Below, piece by piece: positions 1-12,300 of a stretch of DNA of 64,000 bases. Position numbers and translations under genes: made by a program. Under the pieces are notes generated by a model, which did not search any database, was not told where the DNA came from, and saw only the letters and a program-made list of their open reading frames with translations. This DNA is from Neckera pumila (Eukaryota; Streptophyta; Bryopsida; Hypnales; Neckeraceae). The stretch lies in assembly GCA_963969595.1 (NCBI GenBank), contig OZ018409.1, positions 31,881,282 through 31,945,281 on the forward strand, in the 5' to 3' direction. The stretch's first letter is position 1, and each line of letters begins with the position of its first letter.

Positions 1-333
1 GGCCGTTCTAAGTTGACATGCCATGCTATTTCATGCATGGCCTGTCAACTTGGAAAGTGCCCTTGATGAGCAATCAGAGTATATGACTACTTGCCGGAGC
101 AGTCAAATTTTGCAAAAAAAAAATTTTAAATATTTTTTTAAGATTAAAAAAAATATATTTATTATTATTAATTTTTTATTCCCAAATTTTGGTTCCTGCT
201 CCACTATCACAGCAGAAACTGCTGTGCGGAAATAGGGCAAAAAATAAATTTTTTGGCCCCCCAAAATACTATTTCAGGGTCCTTTGGAGGACTATGGAGC
301 AGCCCTCCAGAGGCTTGAAATTTTGTCTAATGT
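1..333. mobile_element. MITE-like element, left end cut by window start
   Basis: The right end, around 300-333, is an inverted match to the 30-bp terminal repeat of the element at 53258-53534 (CATTAG..AAAATTTCA.. followed by CCTCCAG). Near the window start, bases 11-52 form an inverted repeat with arms AAGTTGACATGCCATGC and GCATGGC.TGTCAACTT. An internal hairpin of this kind also occurs in the related elements at 3780 and 53258. No coding capacity is seen. The left terminus lies outside the window. Confidence 0.5.
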
Positions 334-1289
334 GGTGTAAGTTCAAAAGTGGTGTATTTTAAAATTTCAAATTCATAATTATCATATAAAATCATGAAAT
401 AGACTAAACAGAAATTCATCAAATATAAAGTTTTATTTTTTTCACATTCAAATTTGTTTTGATTGATTGAGATTGCGTAGAATGCAATATTAAATTGGCA
501 TGACAAAAATACCAATAGCATTTTACATTATAAAACATTCTTCAAATAACACAATAAGTAGTTGGTAAGAATATTGTACCTTTCTAGACAAAATAAATTG
601 CAACCAATGAAGTATCAACGACACTAGAGTGTGAGTGAGGAGCATTTAGACTTGAATGCTCACTAAGACCTTTTTTTTTACTAAAAATAGACATATTAGA
701 GTCATAAATAGTTATGTCAAATTTAAAAATAGTAATGTCAAAATCACCAAAATAAAAATTATCAAAAATAAAATTTGCAAAAAAATAATTTATTGCTAAA
801 ATAAATTTAACTTAAGGTATTTATTTAGCATTCAAATATTGTTGATAGGGCCAAAAATGATAGCCTTGCTTTTCCCACAACATGGAAGGTACTAGTATAG
901 AGGTGATGTGTGAATGAATTTCATCCATGTCATCCATTCATTTTTTGAAATAATTGGAAAATAAATCCAAACACTTTGAGGATCAATGGATAGAAGAAAA
1001 TTATTTATTACTGTAGCATATGGCTCATTGAATCCAAAGAGACATTTTTAGTTGCTAAAGGATCCTCCGTCTAATTAATTTGGGGGATTATTTAAACTAT
1101 GATTGGAATAAAAATTATATTTCCTAAAAGCTAATGTATTTTCCTATCATTAAAAAAAGTTTCAGAAAACAAAAATTTCAAAATTATTTTTTTTCAAAAG
1201 AAATTTTCTCATTTTTTTTATTAATGTTTTTTCAAATTTTTTTTTCAAATTTTTTTCCAGAATCAATTTTTTTTCAAATTTTTTTAATG
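334..1289. other. AT-rich intergenic DNA
   Basis: AT-rich sequence with homopolymer runs. The short open frames have no recognisable protein features. Nothing was identified. Confidence 0.5.
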
Positions 1290-1672
1290 AGCAAATGGCT
1301 TCTCAAATCAAAGGAGCGATTTCTTTGTGCCAAAGGCACCTTCCTATTGTTAACTTGGAAAATATTTGCACTACTATTTAATTTATTATTTTTTGCAATT
1401 TTTTTTCAGTAAAATAAAATAATTCCGCACAGGGCTTTTAGGAATCCGAGAAGCCTTTCTTAGACTCTAAAAAGGGTCCTTTGGCACTAAAAAATGACTT
1501 CTTGAATTCGAGGAGCCTTTTCTCACTTCTTAGTATCGAGGTAGGGCTCTTAGGTTCAAAGAACCTTTTTCTAGCACCAAGGAAGGGCTCCTTGGATTTG
1601 AGGTACATTTTTTTGGCACTAAAAAAGTGCTCTTTGGAATCCAAGGAGCTTCAATTAAATTTAAAAAAATAA
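1290..1672. repeat. Degenerate short tandem/inverted repeat cluster
   Basis: A loose motif recurs about every 60 bases, in both orientations: a TTGGCACTAAAAA-like segment followed by TTGGAATCCAAGGAGC-like segments. Open frames on both strands here are rich in repeated Lys-Glu-Phe-Leu words, which is a by-product of the repeat rather than evidence of a gene. Confidence 0.45.
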
Positions 1673-2672
1673 AAATAAAAATAAAAAAATGATTTTTTTA
1701 TTTTATTTTTATTTTTTATTTATTTTTAATAGCAATTCAAATCTAGCAATAGGAATCGCTCCTCGGATTCAAAAAGTCATCTACTTTGAAAAAAAAAAAA
1801 AAAACTGAATTTTTTTTTTTAATTTTCTTTAATTTTCTTTTTCTTAATTTTCTTTTTCTTAATTTTTTGGGGTAATACAACTTCTTTATCTTTGACTTAA
1901 GGTACTTGGACATCAATCATTATTTTAAACAATTGATTTTTAACCCCATTCAGTAAGCATCCATCATCCAATGCAATGAACAACATATGTATTTCATCCA
2001 ACAAAGTCAACTACAAAAATTTATCCAAATCCATTCCTCCCCGTTCATCTCCATTCATCATCTTGAAACTCATTTATATCCTGAAATGTTTATCGTAAAC
2101 CACGGATATAGGTATCTTATGGTGAAAAGTTTAAAATATCTCACAAGAATTTTTAAAAATAGTCTTTGTTCATCGTTCATCGCTTGGTGCTCAATGCTCA
2201 ACGCTTGTTGCTCCCTACTCATATTTTAGCAACCTTGATGAAGTATTTAGACAAAAAAAAATTTCTTGCAATTTTCTCATTATTTCCTATTCCTACATGA
2301 ATTGATTTAGCCCGTGGTAAAGAATTATGAAGCAATGAATGATCATGCTAGACACATTGTTGAGGAATAGACAAAAATTGCTTTTTTAGCATAGAATGGA
2401 TGGATTGATTAAAGTATCCATTTTAATTTTGATTAAAGCTTAGAAAATGTAGCCTAACAAGTAATATTTCTAGCCCATATCAAAGAAATTAGAAAATTCA
2501 AGAATGAAATACAATAATGCAATTGGAAGCTTTTTATATTAATATCCAAATAACAATATTTTATCTATTTCATTTCCATTTTCATTTTTTTAAAATTGAT
2601 TTCTAAGTTTACATTACAAAATATTGTTTCTCATTCTAACCTTCATTATTGGTTTGATTAAAAAAATTTAGC

Positions 2673-2673
<1 letters not shown>
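1673..2673. other. AT-rich intergenic DNA
   Basis: Long A and T runs with no supported gene or element. Confidence 0.45.
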
Positions 2674-2733
<60 letters not shown>

Positions 2734-2738
2734 GTATA
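2674..2738. repeat. (TA)n microsatellite
   Basis: An almost pure run of TA dinucleotides, becoming interrupted (TATATG) at its right end. Confidence 0.95.
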
Positions 2739-3779
2739 TTAATATAATTTTATATATACATTCTACTTCAAAAAATCACAATACTTTTGATTTTTTTCCA
2801 CCAAAAGTTCTTTAAAATCAACATCAATAGATAAATTGTTTATTCAAATATAAAAAACTATCAATGTTTTTCCAATCAATTTTGTAAAGACTTAATTTTG
2901 CTTACTAGTGGTGATTTAAATAACAACTATAGCTTATTTTGCAACTATTAGTAAGAGATTTTTCAAAATAACCCCTTAATCCTTCAAGCCCTGACAATGT
3001 TTTGACAATGGAGATTTGCATGAATTGTCCCACTTTGATATTTTTTTGCACGTGGATGTGCTTGAAATTTTTTACTTGTACAAAAGTAAAGACTAGTTTG
3101 TCTAATATGCATGGAATTAATTGTGGAAGATACTAACCTTTGGTTTTTTAGATTATACTCTGTAATAAACTAATAATTTTAGATGATCAATTTTATAGGC
3201 AAAAAATGTAGCTTTGAGGAAGAAAAACTATAAGAAGATGAATTATGCTTTTTAATCCCCCAAAAAAATTTGGATTAGAATCCAAGGCAAATTTTGTATT
3301 TTCAAGTTTTAAAAAAATAAAAAATAAAAAACTCTCTCAAATTTGTACACATTTTCAAACAAAAGGAGTAGAAAGCCCAAACTGACCAAATTGGATCCTA
3401 CAAAAATTTGCACATTTGTATATGCGTCAGTTTTTGAATTTAACAATTGATATTATTAGCTTATAGTTTAAAACATCTTTAAGAGAAACTGGAATCATTT
3501 TGATTATTTTTGTATTTTTAATCACACTAGATTGAACCAGCGATGCTAATATGTGAGCCCAAGAATGCAAGCTTGTGAGCATTGAGCCTACAATATAGGT
3601 ACCTATAATATAAATAGCACATACTATAGAAGGTATATATATCATAAACACCTTAATAGGATATTTGTAACATATATACTCTATAATCCCTATGTATACG
3701 TTAGGTTTCTATAGTATAAACACTTACAATATAGGTGTGTAGTGTACTAGGCTCATATGCTCACACTCCCATATTCACC
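2739..3779. other. AT-rich intergenic DNA
   Basis: No gene, RNA or element end could be supported. Confidence 0.45.
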
Positions 3780-4083
3780 ATTAGATGATATTTGGGGGCC
3801 TTGGAGGGCCGTTTCAGGCCCGTTCCCTAATCTATGCAGATTCAGTGAATGTCGGTACGGGTGCGTTAGAAGTTTTGTTTTTCAAAAAAACAAAAATAAC
3901 AAAAATGTTTTTTTTACCAAAATATAATTCTAAGCAAAATTTTTTTTTTTTTTTTTTCAAACAATGACGTGGCAGTCGCTGTGCCACGTCAGCCAGCTAC
4001 TGCTGCTGCGTTCCCACAGTCTGGGGACACAGCAGACAGCAGGGGAACTTGAATCCCTCCAAGACCCCCGAATCTCATCTAAC
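3780..4083. mobile_element. MITE, ATTAGA.GA family, with internal ACGT hairpin
   Basis: The ends are imperfect inverted repeats: ATTAGATGATATTTGGGGG on the left and CCCCCGAATCTCATCTAA on the right. The element is about 300 bp. Inside, at 3965-3991, is a perfect inverted repeat TGACGTGGCA / TGCCACGTCA with a 7-base loop. Related elements lie at 30014, 32588 and 56306. There is no coding capacity, so this is a non-autonomous DNA transposon. The exact target duplication is ambiguous because the ends are palindromic around TA. Confidence 0.65.
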
Positions 4084-5604
4084 GATAATAGCACCCCGCC
4101 AATGTATTTTAAAATTGCTAAAGATACAAATTTGATTTTTTTTTTCCAAATTCAGTTTGTTCGTGTAGAATAAAGACTAGAAGAGTCCAAGGATATATTT
4201 TTTCCATCCCCACTACTCCTTTCATTGAAAAAATTATGTTTGCTCCCTTTTTCTACTAGACTACATTTTCTAAATAAAATTTTAAATACTTCTTACATTG
4301 AAAATTTGAATATCGTAAAATGCAACAAGTATGTCAACTTATTATTCTACAAGTTCCAAGTTACAAAATATTGAGATTTGTTTTACTCTATTGAGAATTT
4401 TTGGCATTGAAAATTTGAAGAGGACACAATGTGTGTTCTTAGTCCTTGGGGAGTTAAAGGCTTGAGGTAGTCTAACTTTCCCAAATTGTGAAGATGTGTT
4501 ATGAATTGCAACTTAGACTAATAATTTAATGATGACTTTTTCTTTTTTTTTGAAACACATTGATAACTTCCATTGCTAGGGGAATCACTACATCAAACCA
4601 AAGCAGAGCCCCGGTGACCTTGTTTGTGTTTTCAAACAACTAAGCAAAACAATTAGCACCTAACACCAATAGACCCAATACAAAGGCCAGGTTTAATGAT
4701 GAATTTCAATATTGGTTGGCTACATTAGCTAGCAAAAATTGTTTGTTAAAATTTGAAACCAAAATTTGAAAATTATTTCTAAAATTAATTATAGATTGAA
4801 TGTTTGTAATGTCCACAATTGTTTTTCTCACTTTGAATCCAAAATCTTAAGTTCTAATTTTAGTGGTGTTTTGATTTTATTTCACTATAGTCAATTATGA
4901 AGGGCTACTTTTTGAAATAGAAAAGTCACTTTTTGAAATCAAGCATGCCAATGCCTTTAAACTACAAAATGTTTGTCAAAGTTCCAAAAATTTTGAACAC
5001 TACAAATGAAAGAGAACTAACACAAGAATTTACAAACATTTAAATGGATGAAAAAAAAAAAGTTTATGGATGGAAAAAAAGGAAGTTTCAAATAGGAATA
5101 TGTGTGTTCATCCATTATTCAAAATTTGAATGCTTGGTCCATTGGAGGTTTATAGATAATACATATTTATCACAATTGATAGTGCTAAAAAGTTGAGTTC
5201 AGAAACAAAGTTTGACCATATGGCAATTGGTGCTTCACATGTTAAAACACAATTGAGATGACATTGATTCCAAATCAGAGCACTTCCAGATTGGGACGCA
5301 ACAGATACAAGTTCAAAGCGAGCGAGCCAAAGAGGCAATCGCCAAACCGCTGTAAAAACTTCAATTGATTCGCCTTCATTACAAGAATGACAGAGTAAAC
5401 AACAACACAGTCCTAATAGCAATGCGAGGGGGAGCAACGCGCTGGGAAGGCTAGCCCAGGAGAGAATCTCCATCTGGAACGACAACCACCTTGAACCAAG
5501 CAAGGGATTCTTGAGGCAACACAATCTAATGGTACCAGCATCGCGTCCTACTAGGTACCAAATCCATGCAGTTTTCTGGACGACAAGCAAAAGTGCATCA
5601 TCAT
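4084..5604. other. Intergenic DNA and SCI1-like 3' flank
   Basis: The left part is AT-rich without recognisable features. The last few hundred bases have more even base composition and probably include the 3' untranslated region of the minus-strand gene ending at 5605. The minus-strand open frame over 5150-5710 is that gene's last exon read out of frame. Confidence 0.45.
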
Positions 5605-8600
5605 TCAGTCGTAACTGGAGTTCAAAAACTTGAGAAGCTCCATGCGATTTGTCTCCGCCAATTTGTCTTCTTTGGTCTTCTCCACCTTCATTTGTATCTG
5701 CCACACCCAAACACTTGACAACCTAGCTGCTTCAAGAGAATGTAGTACTGGATCTTCTACAAGACGCAACTAATTGTGGCCGTAAAAACACTCAATACGA
5801 AATTCGCGTAGCAGTCGCAAACACAAAAAAAATCTCTCATCTTATTCAGCATCTCATGACTGTTTACGTAATTATGTATAGCAATTGAGGTCGAGCTTAA
5901 CTGAAGAAGAATGAACAGCATGTGAAAGCAGCATTAGTTTTCAGCAGTCGAAATGGAATATTAGAGAAGATTGTTGAACGAAGATCTTTTCTAATTTGTC
6001 CTTGTCCGCTGATCAAATATTTCAGTTTTCCTTCATTTGATCCAACTGATAGGTAACGAAAACCGAATTCATCCATACCCCAGACTGCAAGCGTAGATCC
6101 CGCATAATTTACAGTTTTCACAACCAATATCTTCGGTTCATGAATCCAAATTTATAAGTGCACTTTTTAACAATCATAAGTACCAGAGTAAATATGAAGG
6201 TTTGACTTGCATATTAGAATTAAACATACCTTTTTTCCAGAAACAACACTCCGACGTATACCGTTGTCCTTCTCTCGCCCAAGAAACTGCAGTGCAAACA
6301 CACTATGATCATGATACAACTGCAAAGAGATATTTTTTAACATATATCAGAGGATTACGATAGCTGTAGCAATTCCAAATGCCAACTGTCTATGAAAACA
6401 TGGTGGGGTAGCAAAGACGTTTGTTGCATGTCTGAAATTAATTAGCATAATACGCAGATGTAGAAAACTTTGGAGTACCTTTGAGAGCTGGACAGGTCCG
6501 GCACCATCCTTTCTAGACTTCTACAAAGAGATTCACGCACGCCAGAAGTCGAACCAAATCAACCGACGGGAGCACAGGCCAACGCAGCAGGCAGAAATAA
6601 GGGGAATAAGCAGATAGTAGACCGCAGCTCCAGTTTCGGAAGGGCCCATTCCACATGCAGGCAGCATAGACAAATCAGTATCACTGCCAGCATACATTGA
6701 TAGCTACTGCACATCGTTTATTCATCAATGCTACGATACACTCAGCTCTCTCTACTTGCACTACCCCAGTCGGACAAACAGGCTTCTAAATGCACTCTTG
6801 GCATGTGAAAGTTGTCCAATCAGATTTGTACACATCGGGTATTCTTGGGATAAACAAGGAACGTGTTAAAAAAAGACCTCGCAATTAAAACGGGTTGCAA
6901 TGAACAGTACTTCCACAGTCCTACTGCAACGCCGAGAGTCACAAGCTGTCGGCAATGAGGCTTACCTCTTTTCGTCTGTGCTTTTTGTCTTTGTGCTTGG
7001 GGCTCTCATTCCGCCTCTCCTTTACCTACAAAAGCAGGCGTTTGTTAAACCTTTCCAAGCAATGAACGGCTGCAACATAGGCACTCCCTTACCCAATAAA
7101 AAAGGTTGTGCAGCATCCCATTACTCGCACTAGGCTGGAAGCACAATTGCTACCATCCAGAGATCTATAAAGTCACAGTCTAGCCCCAAAGTGCATGGAA
7201 TTATCAATGGAGTTTAATAACATTGTGATATTCATAGTAAAACGAGCATTAAAGAACTAGGGGTCGTAGGAGCCATAGAAGGAGGTCTAGAACCCATTTC
7301 AAACTTATTGAACTCCTTATTATCACATCTGTATGCACTTCTAGAAACACCACAGTGTGAAAGTGAGACTACAGAGTGTGTTTTGCATTAGTCAGTCCTT
7401 CCGTTCCCTAATTTGTGAAAGAACAGAGGATGAGATGTTAGAGACGCTGATATACAGAGATCTAGGTGACTTTAAAGAAACACGTACCTTCTTTGAAGTA
7501 TCTTTCCGTCTGTGTTTCCGGGAACGTTCTGTGGCATCCGAGTCGCTCGCACTTGAGCTCTCATCCCTGCTTGATACACCATTGTCAAAAAATGATTAAA
7601 TTTCTTTCATAAAATTCTAACAACATTAACAACTCACTACAAACCGATTTAATTTGAACATTCTACAAGATTGGAGACCCATGTGCAAACAAACAAAAAT
7701 TAGAAGCAACGAAGAAGCAGAACTGCACATAAATTGAATGATACTCAAAGCTAATGCTGAGAAAAGATTACAAAACCTGCAACAACTAATGCATTCTTAA
7801 ATTGACAAACTAATAATCATGCTCAACCCCACTTGAAACAACAAAGTTTTTGTGTAGATCATCGTGCCGCACTCATTCAAGTACAGAAATCCCTAAACCC
7901 TAAGCCCACCACAGATTTAGAACTAGAGGTATCTCAACCCTAAAACCTCTAAATCTCTCTAACACCATCACACGTCAAAAAACTTCTAGAAACTAAAATG
8001 TATTAACCAAAATCACAATACTTTCAACAGAAAGAGTGAAAGCGGCACTCTTGTACAGCCACAGCAAACAAGACAACACAACAGAGAGACATCCGAGCTT
8101 TTCAAAGATGGCTCAATTCGAAAAAGACGGCAGAGAGATTGCATAGAGACCTCTAAACACCATCACACAGGAAAACTCTAGAAACTAAAACGCAGTAACC
8201 AAATTCAACAGCAAACACCGAGACAACAGAAATCCCTTCCGACTTATCAAAGATGGCTAAACCCTAATCGCACGGCAGAAAAACTGCGAGGGACCTCAAA
8301 ACACCATCACACATCAAAAAAATCTAGAAACTAAAACGCTTAAACCAAATTCCCAAACACTCATACAGAAAGTACGAAACAGAAACTCTCGCATCTCAAA
8401 ACCTGCAGAACAGCAAGAACATCATCACCAAACACCAAGACAACGGAACCCAATCCGACTTCTCAAAGACGGCTAAACCCTAAGGCGGAGGCCTTGCAAG
8501 GATTCGCACCGGTGGTGTTGGTGCTTGCGCTTGCTTGCACGGCGACGCCTGCGATGCTGCTCCTCACTACTGCTACTATTCCGGGAGCTTTCCGAGTCGG

Positions 8601-8838
8601 AAGAGTCATCCGACGAAGACGACGACCCCGAAGTCGACGAAGAGGACGCCGCCGCGTCGGAACTCGAAGCGTGACGCTTACTGCGCTCGTGGTGATGGTG
8701 GTGATGGTGGTGATCTCGCTGGGTTTTCTGCTCGCGACGCCTCCGCTTGGAAATCTCGCGTTTCGCATCCCCGCGACGCTGCTCGCCGCTTTGATGCCGT
8801 GACGACGCCACAGCAGGTGGCGACGAAGAAGCCGCCAT
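5605..8838 (-). CDS. SCI1: SCI1-like nuclear protein (STYLE CELL-CYCLE INHIBITOR 1 family), six exons
   Basis: Exons on the minus strand: 8838-8510, 7566-7488, 7025-6966, 6520-6479, 6286-6230 and 5697-5605. Every intron has GT-AG borders and the phases join to 219 codons plus TGA. The start is the ATG at 8838, in a GCCATGGC-type context; the open frame upstream begins only with GTG. Residues 1-136 are low complexity: basic Arg/Lys, an eight-His run, and long Ser runs with Asp/Glu. The C-terminal 60 residues carry the family core: GPVQLSKFLGREKDNGIRRS, then VSGKK, VEKTKEDKLAE and LLKFLNSSYD at the very end. In tobacco, SCI1 is a nuclear protein limiting cell proliferation in the style; the broader family is found across plants. 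Nuclear location is inferred from the basic, RS-like tail. Intron 1 holds a triplicated segment. Identification rests on the C-terminus; the N-terminal length is uncertain. Confidence 0.85.
7961..8475. repeat. Three diverged tandem copies in SCI1-like intron 1
   Basis: Units begin at about 7962, 8157 and 8301 with ACACCATCAC, followed by CTAGAAACTAAAA. They end with TCAAAGATGGCT-like sequence and, in the last two, AAACCCTAA. Unit lengths are about 195, 144 and 175 bp. The last unit runs up to the exon 1 border. Confidence 0.75.
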
Positions 8839-9312
8839 AGCTGCAACCAGAACTTCACTTTTGTGAATCTCCAACACCCTCTTCTCTGTCTCTCTCTCTC
8901 CCCAAACCCTGAATTCATGTCATATGTGCCCGGACGAGATAACTCTCCAATAACCTACAAATAACCTGGTATTGTTCCCCCAATAACTATACGAGAACTG
9001 GCCAATACCCGCCTGGGTTTCGGCCTTCTGTTTCGCGTGAAAGGCAAGCTCCGCCGAAAGCTTCGATGTGACAATTGGCGCAGCTGTACACTCTTTCTTA
9101 CGCGAGCTTCACTGTAGGAACCGACTGTACGAACTTCGTGTTGAACTGTGTGTGGCCACACTTAAGCTCATCTCATAGTTCGTTTGGTCTCATTAGATTT
9201 TTGCATTTTTTTGAGATTTTTTTGAGGGATTCCAAGCCGTGGAGGAGAGTTCTTTGCGAGTTTCGAGTGTTTTGAGTGTTTTGAGTTTGCGGATTGTGAG
9301 TGGTTGTTTGCG
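8839..9312. promoter_or_regulatory. Shared 474-bp spacer between head-to-head genes
   Basis: The spacer separates the ATG of the SCI1-like gene (minus, 8838) from the ATG of the Nudix gene (plus, 9313). It contains a CT-rich tract at 8880-8902 and AAACCCTGA at 8905-8913, close to the plant telo-box. A bidirectional promoter is inferred from the layout only; no TATA box is obvious on either side. Confidence 0.55.
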
Positions 9313-12300
9313 ATGGCGGAGAGAGCAGTGTCCTCAGAGGACGCTGCTGCTTCTGGAGTCGGGGTTGGTGTTGAGGACGTTGCGAAAGGAGCTAGTGCTT
9401 TTCAGTTGCTGCTGGCCTGTCCCGCTGGCGTTCCCGCTTCCTTGGTTCGCATTTTCTACTCTGTTTTCTTTTCCCCCTACAAAATTGCGCTTCGGTTAAT
9501 GTTTGGTTTAACAGATCTGGTGCTCTGTTTTGGTTCGATTTGGTTTTGCAATGCTTGAGAGCAGAATTATTGGATCTCTCTCTCTTTGAGAGAGTTCGCA
9601 GATCCTAGCCTCTCTTGCTGTTTGTACGCTTTCTTTCTTTTTGTTCGCTTTAGAATGGAAGATTTTGGAGTAATTTCGAGGGGATCTGACTGTTCAACCG
9701 ATGTGCATTGTTTGTGTGCTTGTGTTTGTCTCCAGCTTGAGGTAGATTTTAGTCGCGTGTATGATCGGCAGCCCCACCCTGACGGCATTCTCGAAATCTC
9801 CGTTGAGAAGGTACTACGACCTTGACGGCTTTCTCTATGCTTGAGTTTTTAGTTTCGAACTAAGGTGAGAGAGATCTTTGCTTCACTTTAAGCGTTTTTT
9901 ATCATATGGAAAAGAGATCTTTAAGGACACGAGCCAAAGCCGAGATCAAATTTTTTTTCCACTTCGTCTGAGTTTCTGATGCAACTTCAAAGTAGTTGGT
10001 TGGAGTCCACTATTAGTAACAGTAGAAACCCCCATCTTCCATTGAAAGATCAACCAATTTAGCGAAGTCGTGTTTAGTCCTTGCTAATTGAAGGCCAACC
10101 AAGTGTATTGGAGACGGGATGAGTTCCCTCACGATTATAGTATGCTCTGCCTTAATTGTTTGGGCCTTGAATATGCACAAGGATATGTGTTTGTTATTAT
10201 AATGAAGGTTTCTTTGGATTTGACTATTGATTTGTTAACACATTTTTTAATGTGGCTTCTTTGTTGGTCGCATTGTAGACTTGGAAGGAACGGCTGGCAG
10301 CACAACCTTCGTTTTTCAATGGTACCAAGTTTAGAGTGAGTTTCTTCCTCAAAGCTCCCCACCTCCCAACCACTCGAGTTCATTTGTGCTTTATCCTCAA
10401 CCCTCTTAAATTGCACTGACCTTGGTATGTGGAAGCTGTCCAATCAGATGTGTAAACAGTATGACAGATCTTCAGGATTTTTATTGAGAATGTGGAATTA
10501 GATAGGGTTGAGTGTAACTCTTTTTAAATTCTTATTCTCTCTTATTCATGCAATTGATTTATTTGTCTAGGTATAGAATGCTGACTGACACAGTCCACAG
10601 TACGGGGGTTATACAATTCTTACAGGCAGCGAAGAGATGAAGTGGGCTACGAGTGCTTGCCTTCATCTAGGCCTCACTGACTACAAGTAAGCATGATGAA
10701 CAGTCAGTCACTAGATTGGAAGGTTTATTACTTGTATGCTACTTATAGATTCTCTTCTTATTGTTAGTTTAGCAACATTCTTTTGTCCTGTAAGAAACAC
10801 ATCGCTGCATGTAACTGTAAGCCTGGAGCCTAGATTCTGAGAATCAGAAGCAGTAACACATTCTGACATAACTGACCCAAAATTGGCCGACGTTATAAAT
10901 TTTAATTTTATTAAGAGTTTTCCTTCTCCATAGATCTCTTATTGGCCCGTTTACAATTTTGTTAATGACAAAGAGCAAACCCAGCATACAAACTCTATTT
11001 GAATATTTGATAGGATGAGAATCATGAATTTTAATTCTCGAGTGCCACAGTGGACCTCTGAAGAATGTTATGCCTCTAGGCACTTGTGAATGAGATGAGC
11101 TAGGGGTGTGATTCTACTGATTACCAACTCTTGAGTGTAAACACACTGCTGCATATTGATTTGGACTTTTATGCTGATGTTGTTGCTGATGGGAGCATTT
11201 TGTGGATCCTTCTTGTAGAACTTTTATGGGAACTAATTTGTGTCCGGACTGGGAGCGATTCTTGGCACCTGATGTAGGTAAGAGAATCATAACCCTCTTT
11301 CATTTCTATGTGCCGCATTGCAATTGGCAAAGAGGAGGGTCTGGAGTCATAATCCATGTACTTCACGCACTCTCAGAGAGCTGTAGATCTCCAAGATATG
11401 GCAACCTTGATTTGTCTAGAGGAGATGGTTTTCTCTGATACCTATCTCAGGGCTCCCAGCCCTTAACCAGTTTCCTAGCTCAAATAGTAGCTTCTTAATG
11501 ACGAGCAACCCTAGATGTGTTCGTAGACTGACTAGCTTTGCTCAGGTGAAGATGGAAATATGTAAGTGCTCAATTGCAGAGTGTGATTCTCATGTCTTAA
11601 ATGTCAAATGGGAGAAATTTGTAGAGGATGCGGTGAAATGCAGACACACTGCTAGCCCGCTTGGAAACGGAGCCATTGTGAAGACGACTGATAACAAAAT
11701 TGTTGTCCTGCAACGTGGCTCCAATGTTGGGGAGTTTCCACACACCTTGGTTTTCCCAGGTGGCCACTCTGAGGTTTGCAGCTAACTCACAAGTCTTTCA
11801 GAATACAATTTCGTTGTAGACTGTCTTTAATAGGAAGAGCTCTTGTGCTTTGTCTCAACATGTTGTTCTTATGGTATGTTTTACTTTGTTCCATACCAGC
11901 CTGGCCCATGTCAGACACCGGCATTGATGTTGGTTGAGAGTTTTCGTGCATTAAACCTTGTATGGTAGGCAATTCATAAAGTGAATTGGTCACGGCGGTC
12001 GCAGTAAAAAGGCATCCTCAAATGTAAGCGCCTCGGTCCTTTTGATGGAAAATAATGAGTGGAGATTAATTACTTTGTGCAGCCTGAGGAGATAGACATC
12101 AAGGGTCATCTTCAAAGAAATTCAGATTCCGAGAAAAAGGCGTTAGAAACAAAGATTGCAAAAGAGATGTTTGAGGGCATCACTCGTGAAGTTGTGGAGG
12201 AGACTGGCATACCTGCGTCTTTTCTGGTAAAGACCCTTTCCTTGTGATCACAAGAAGCTACGTAAAGACTGTTTTTCATTTTAGTTTGTTTAGGACTTTA

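Noticed and set aside
1438..1672. Overlapping ORFs on both strands
   Set aside because: They arise from a short degenerate repeat that avoids stops on both strands; no protein features.
5150..5710. 186-codon minus-strand ORF
   Set aside because: It overlaps the last SCI1-like exon in a different frame. The exon frame gives the conserved C-terminus, and the longer frame has no family features.
8494..8840. Plus-strand ORFs opposite SCI1-like exon 1
   Set aside because: They are the antisense reading of a low-complexity Ser/His/Arg-rich exon.
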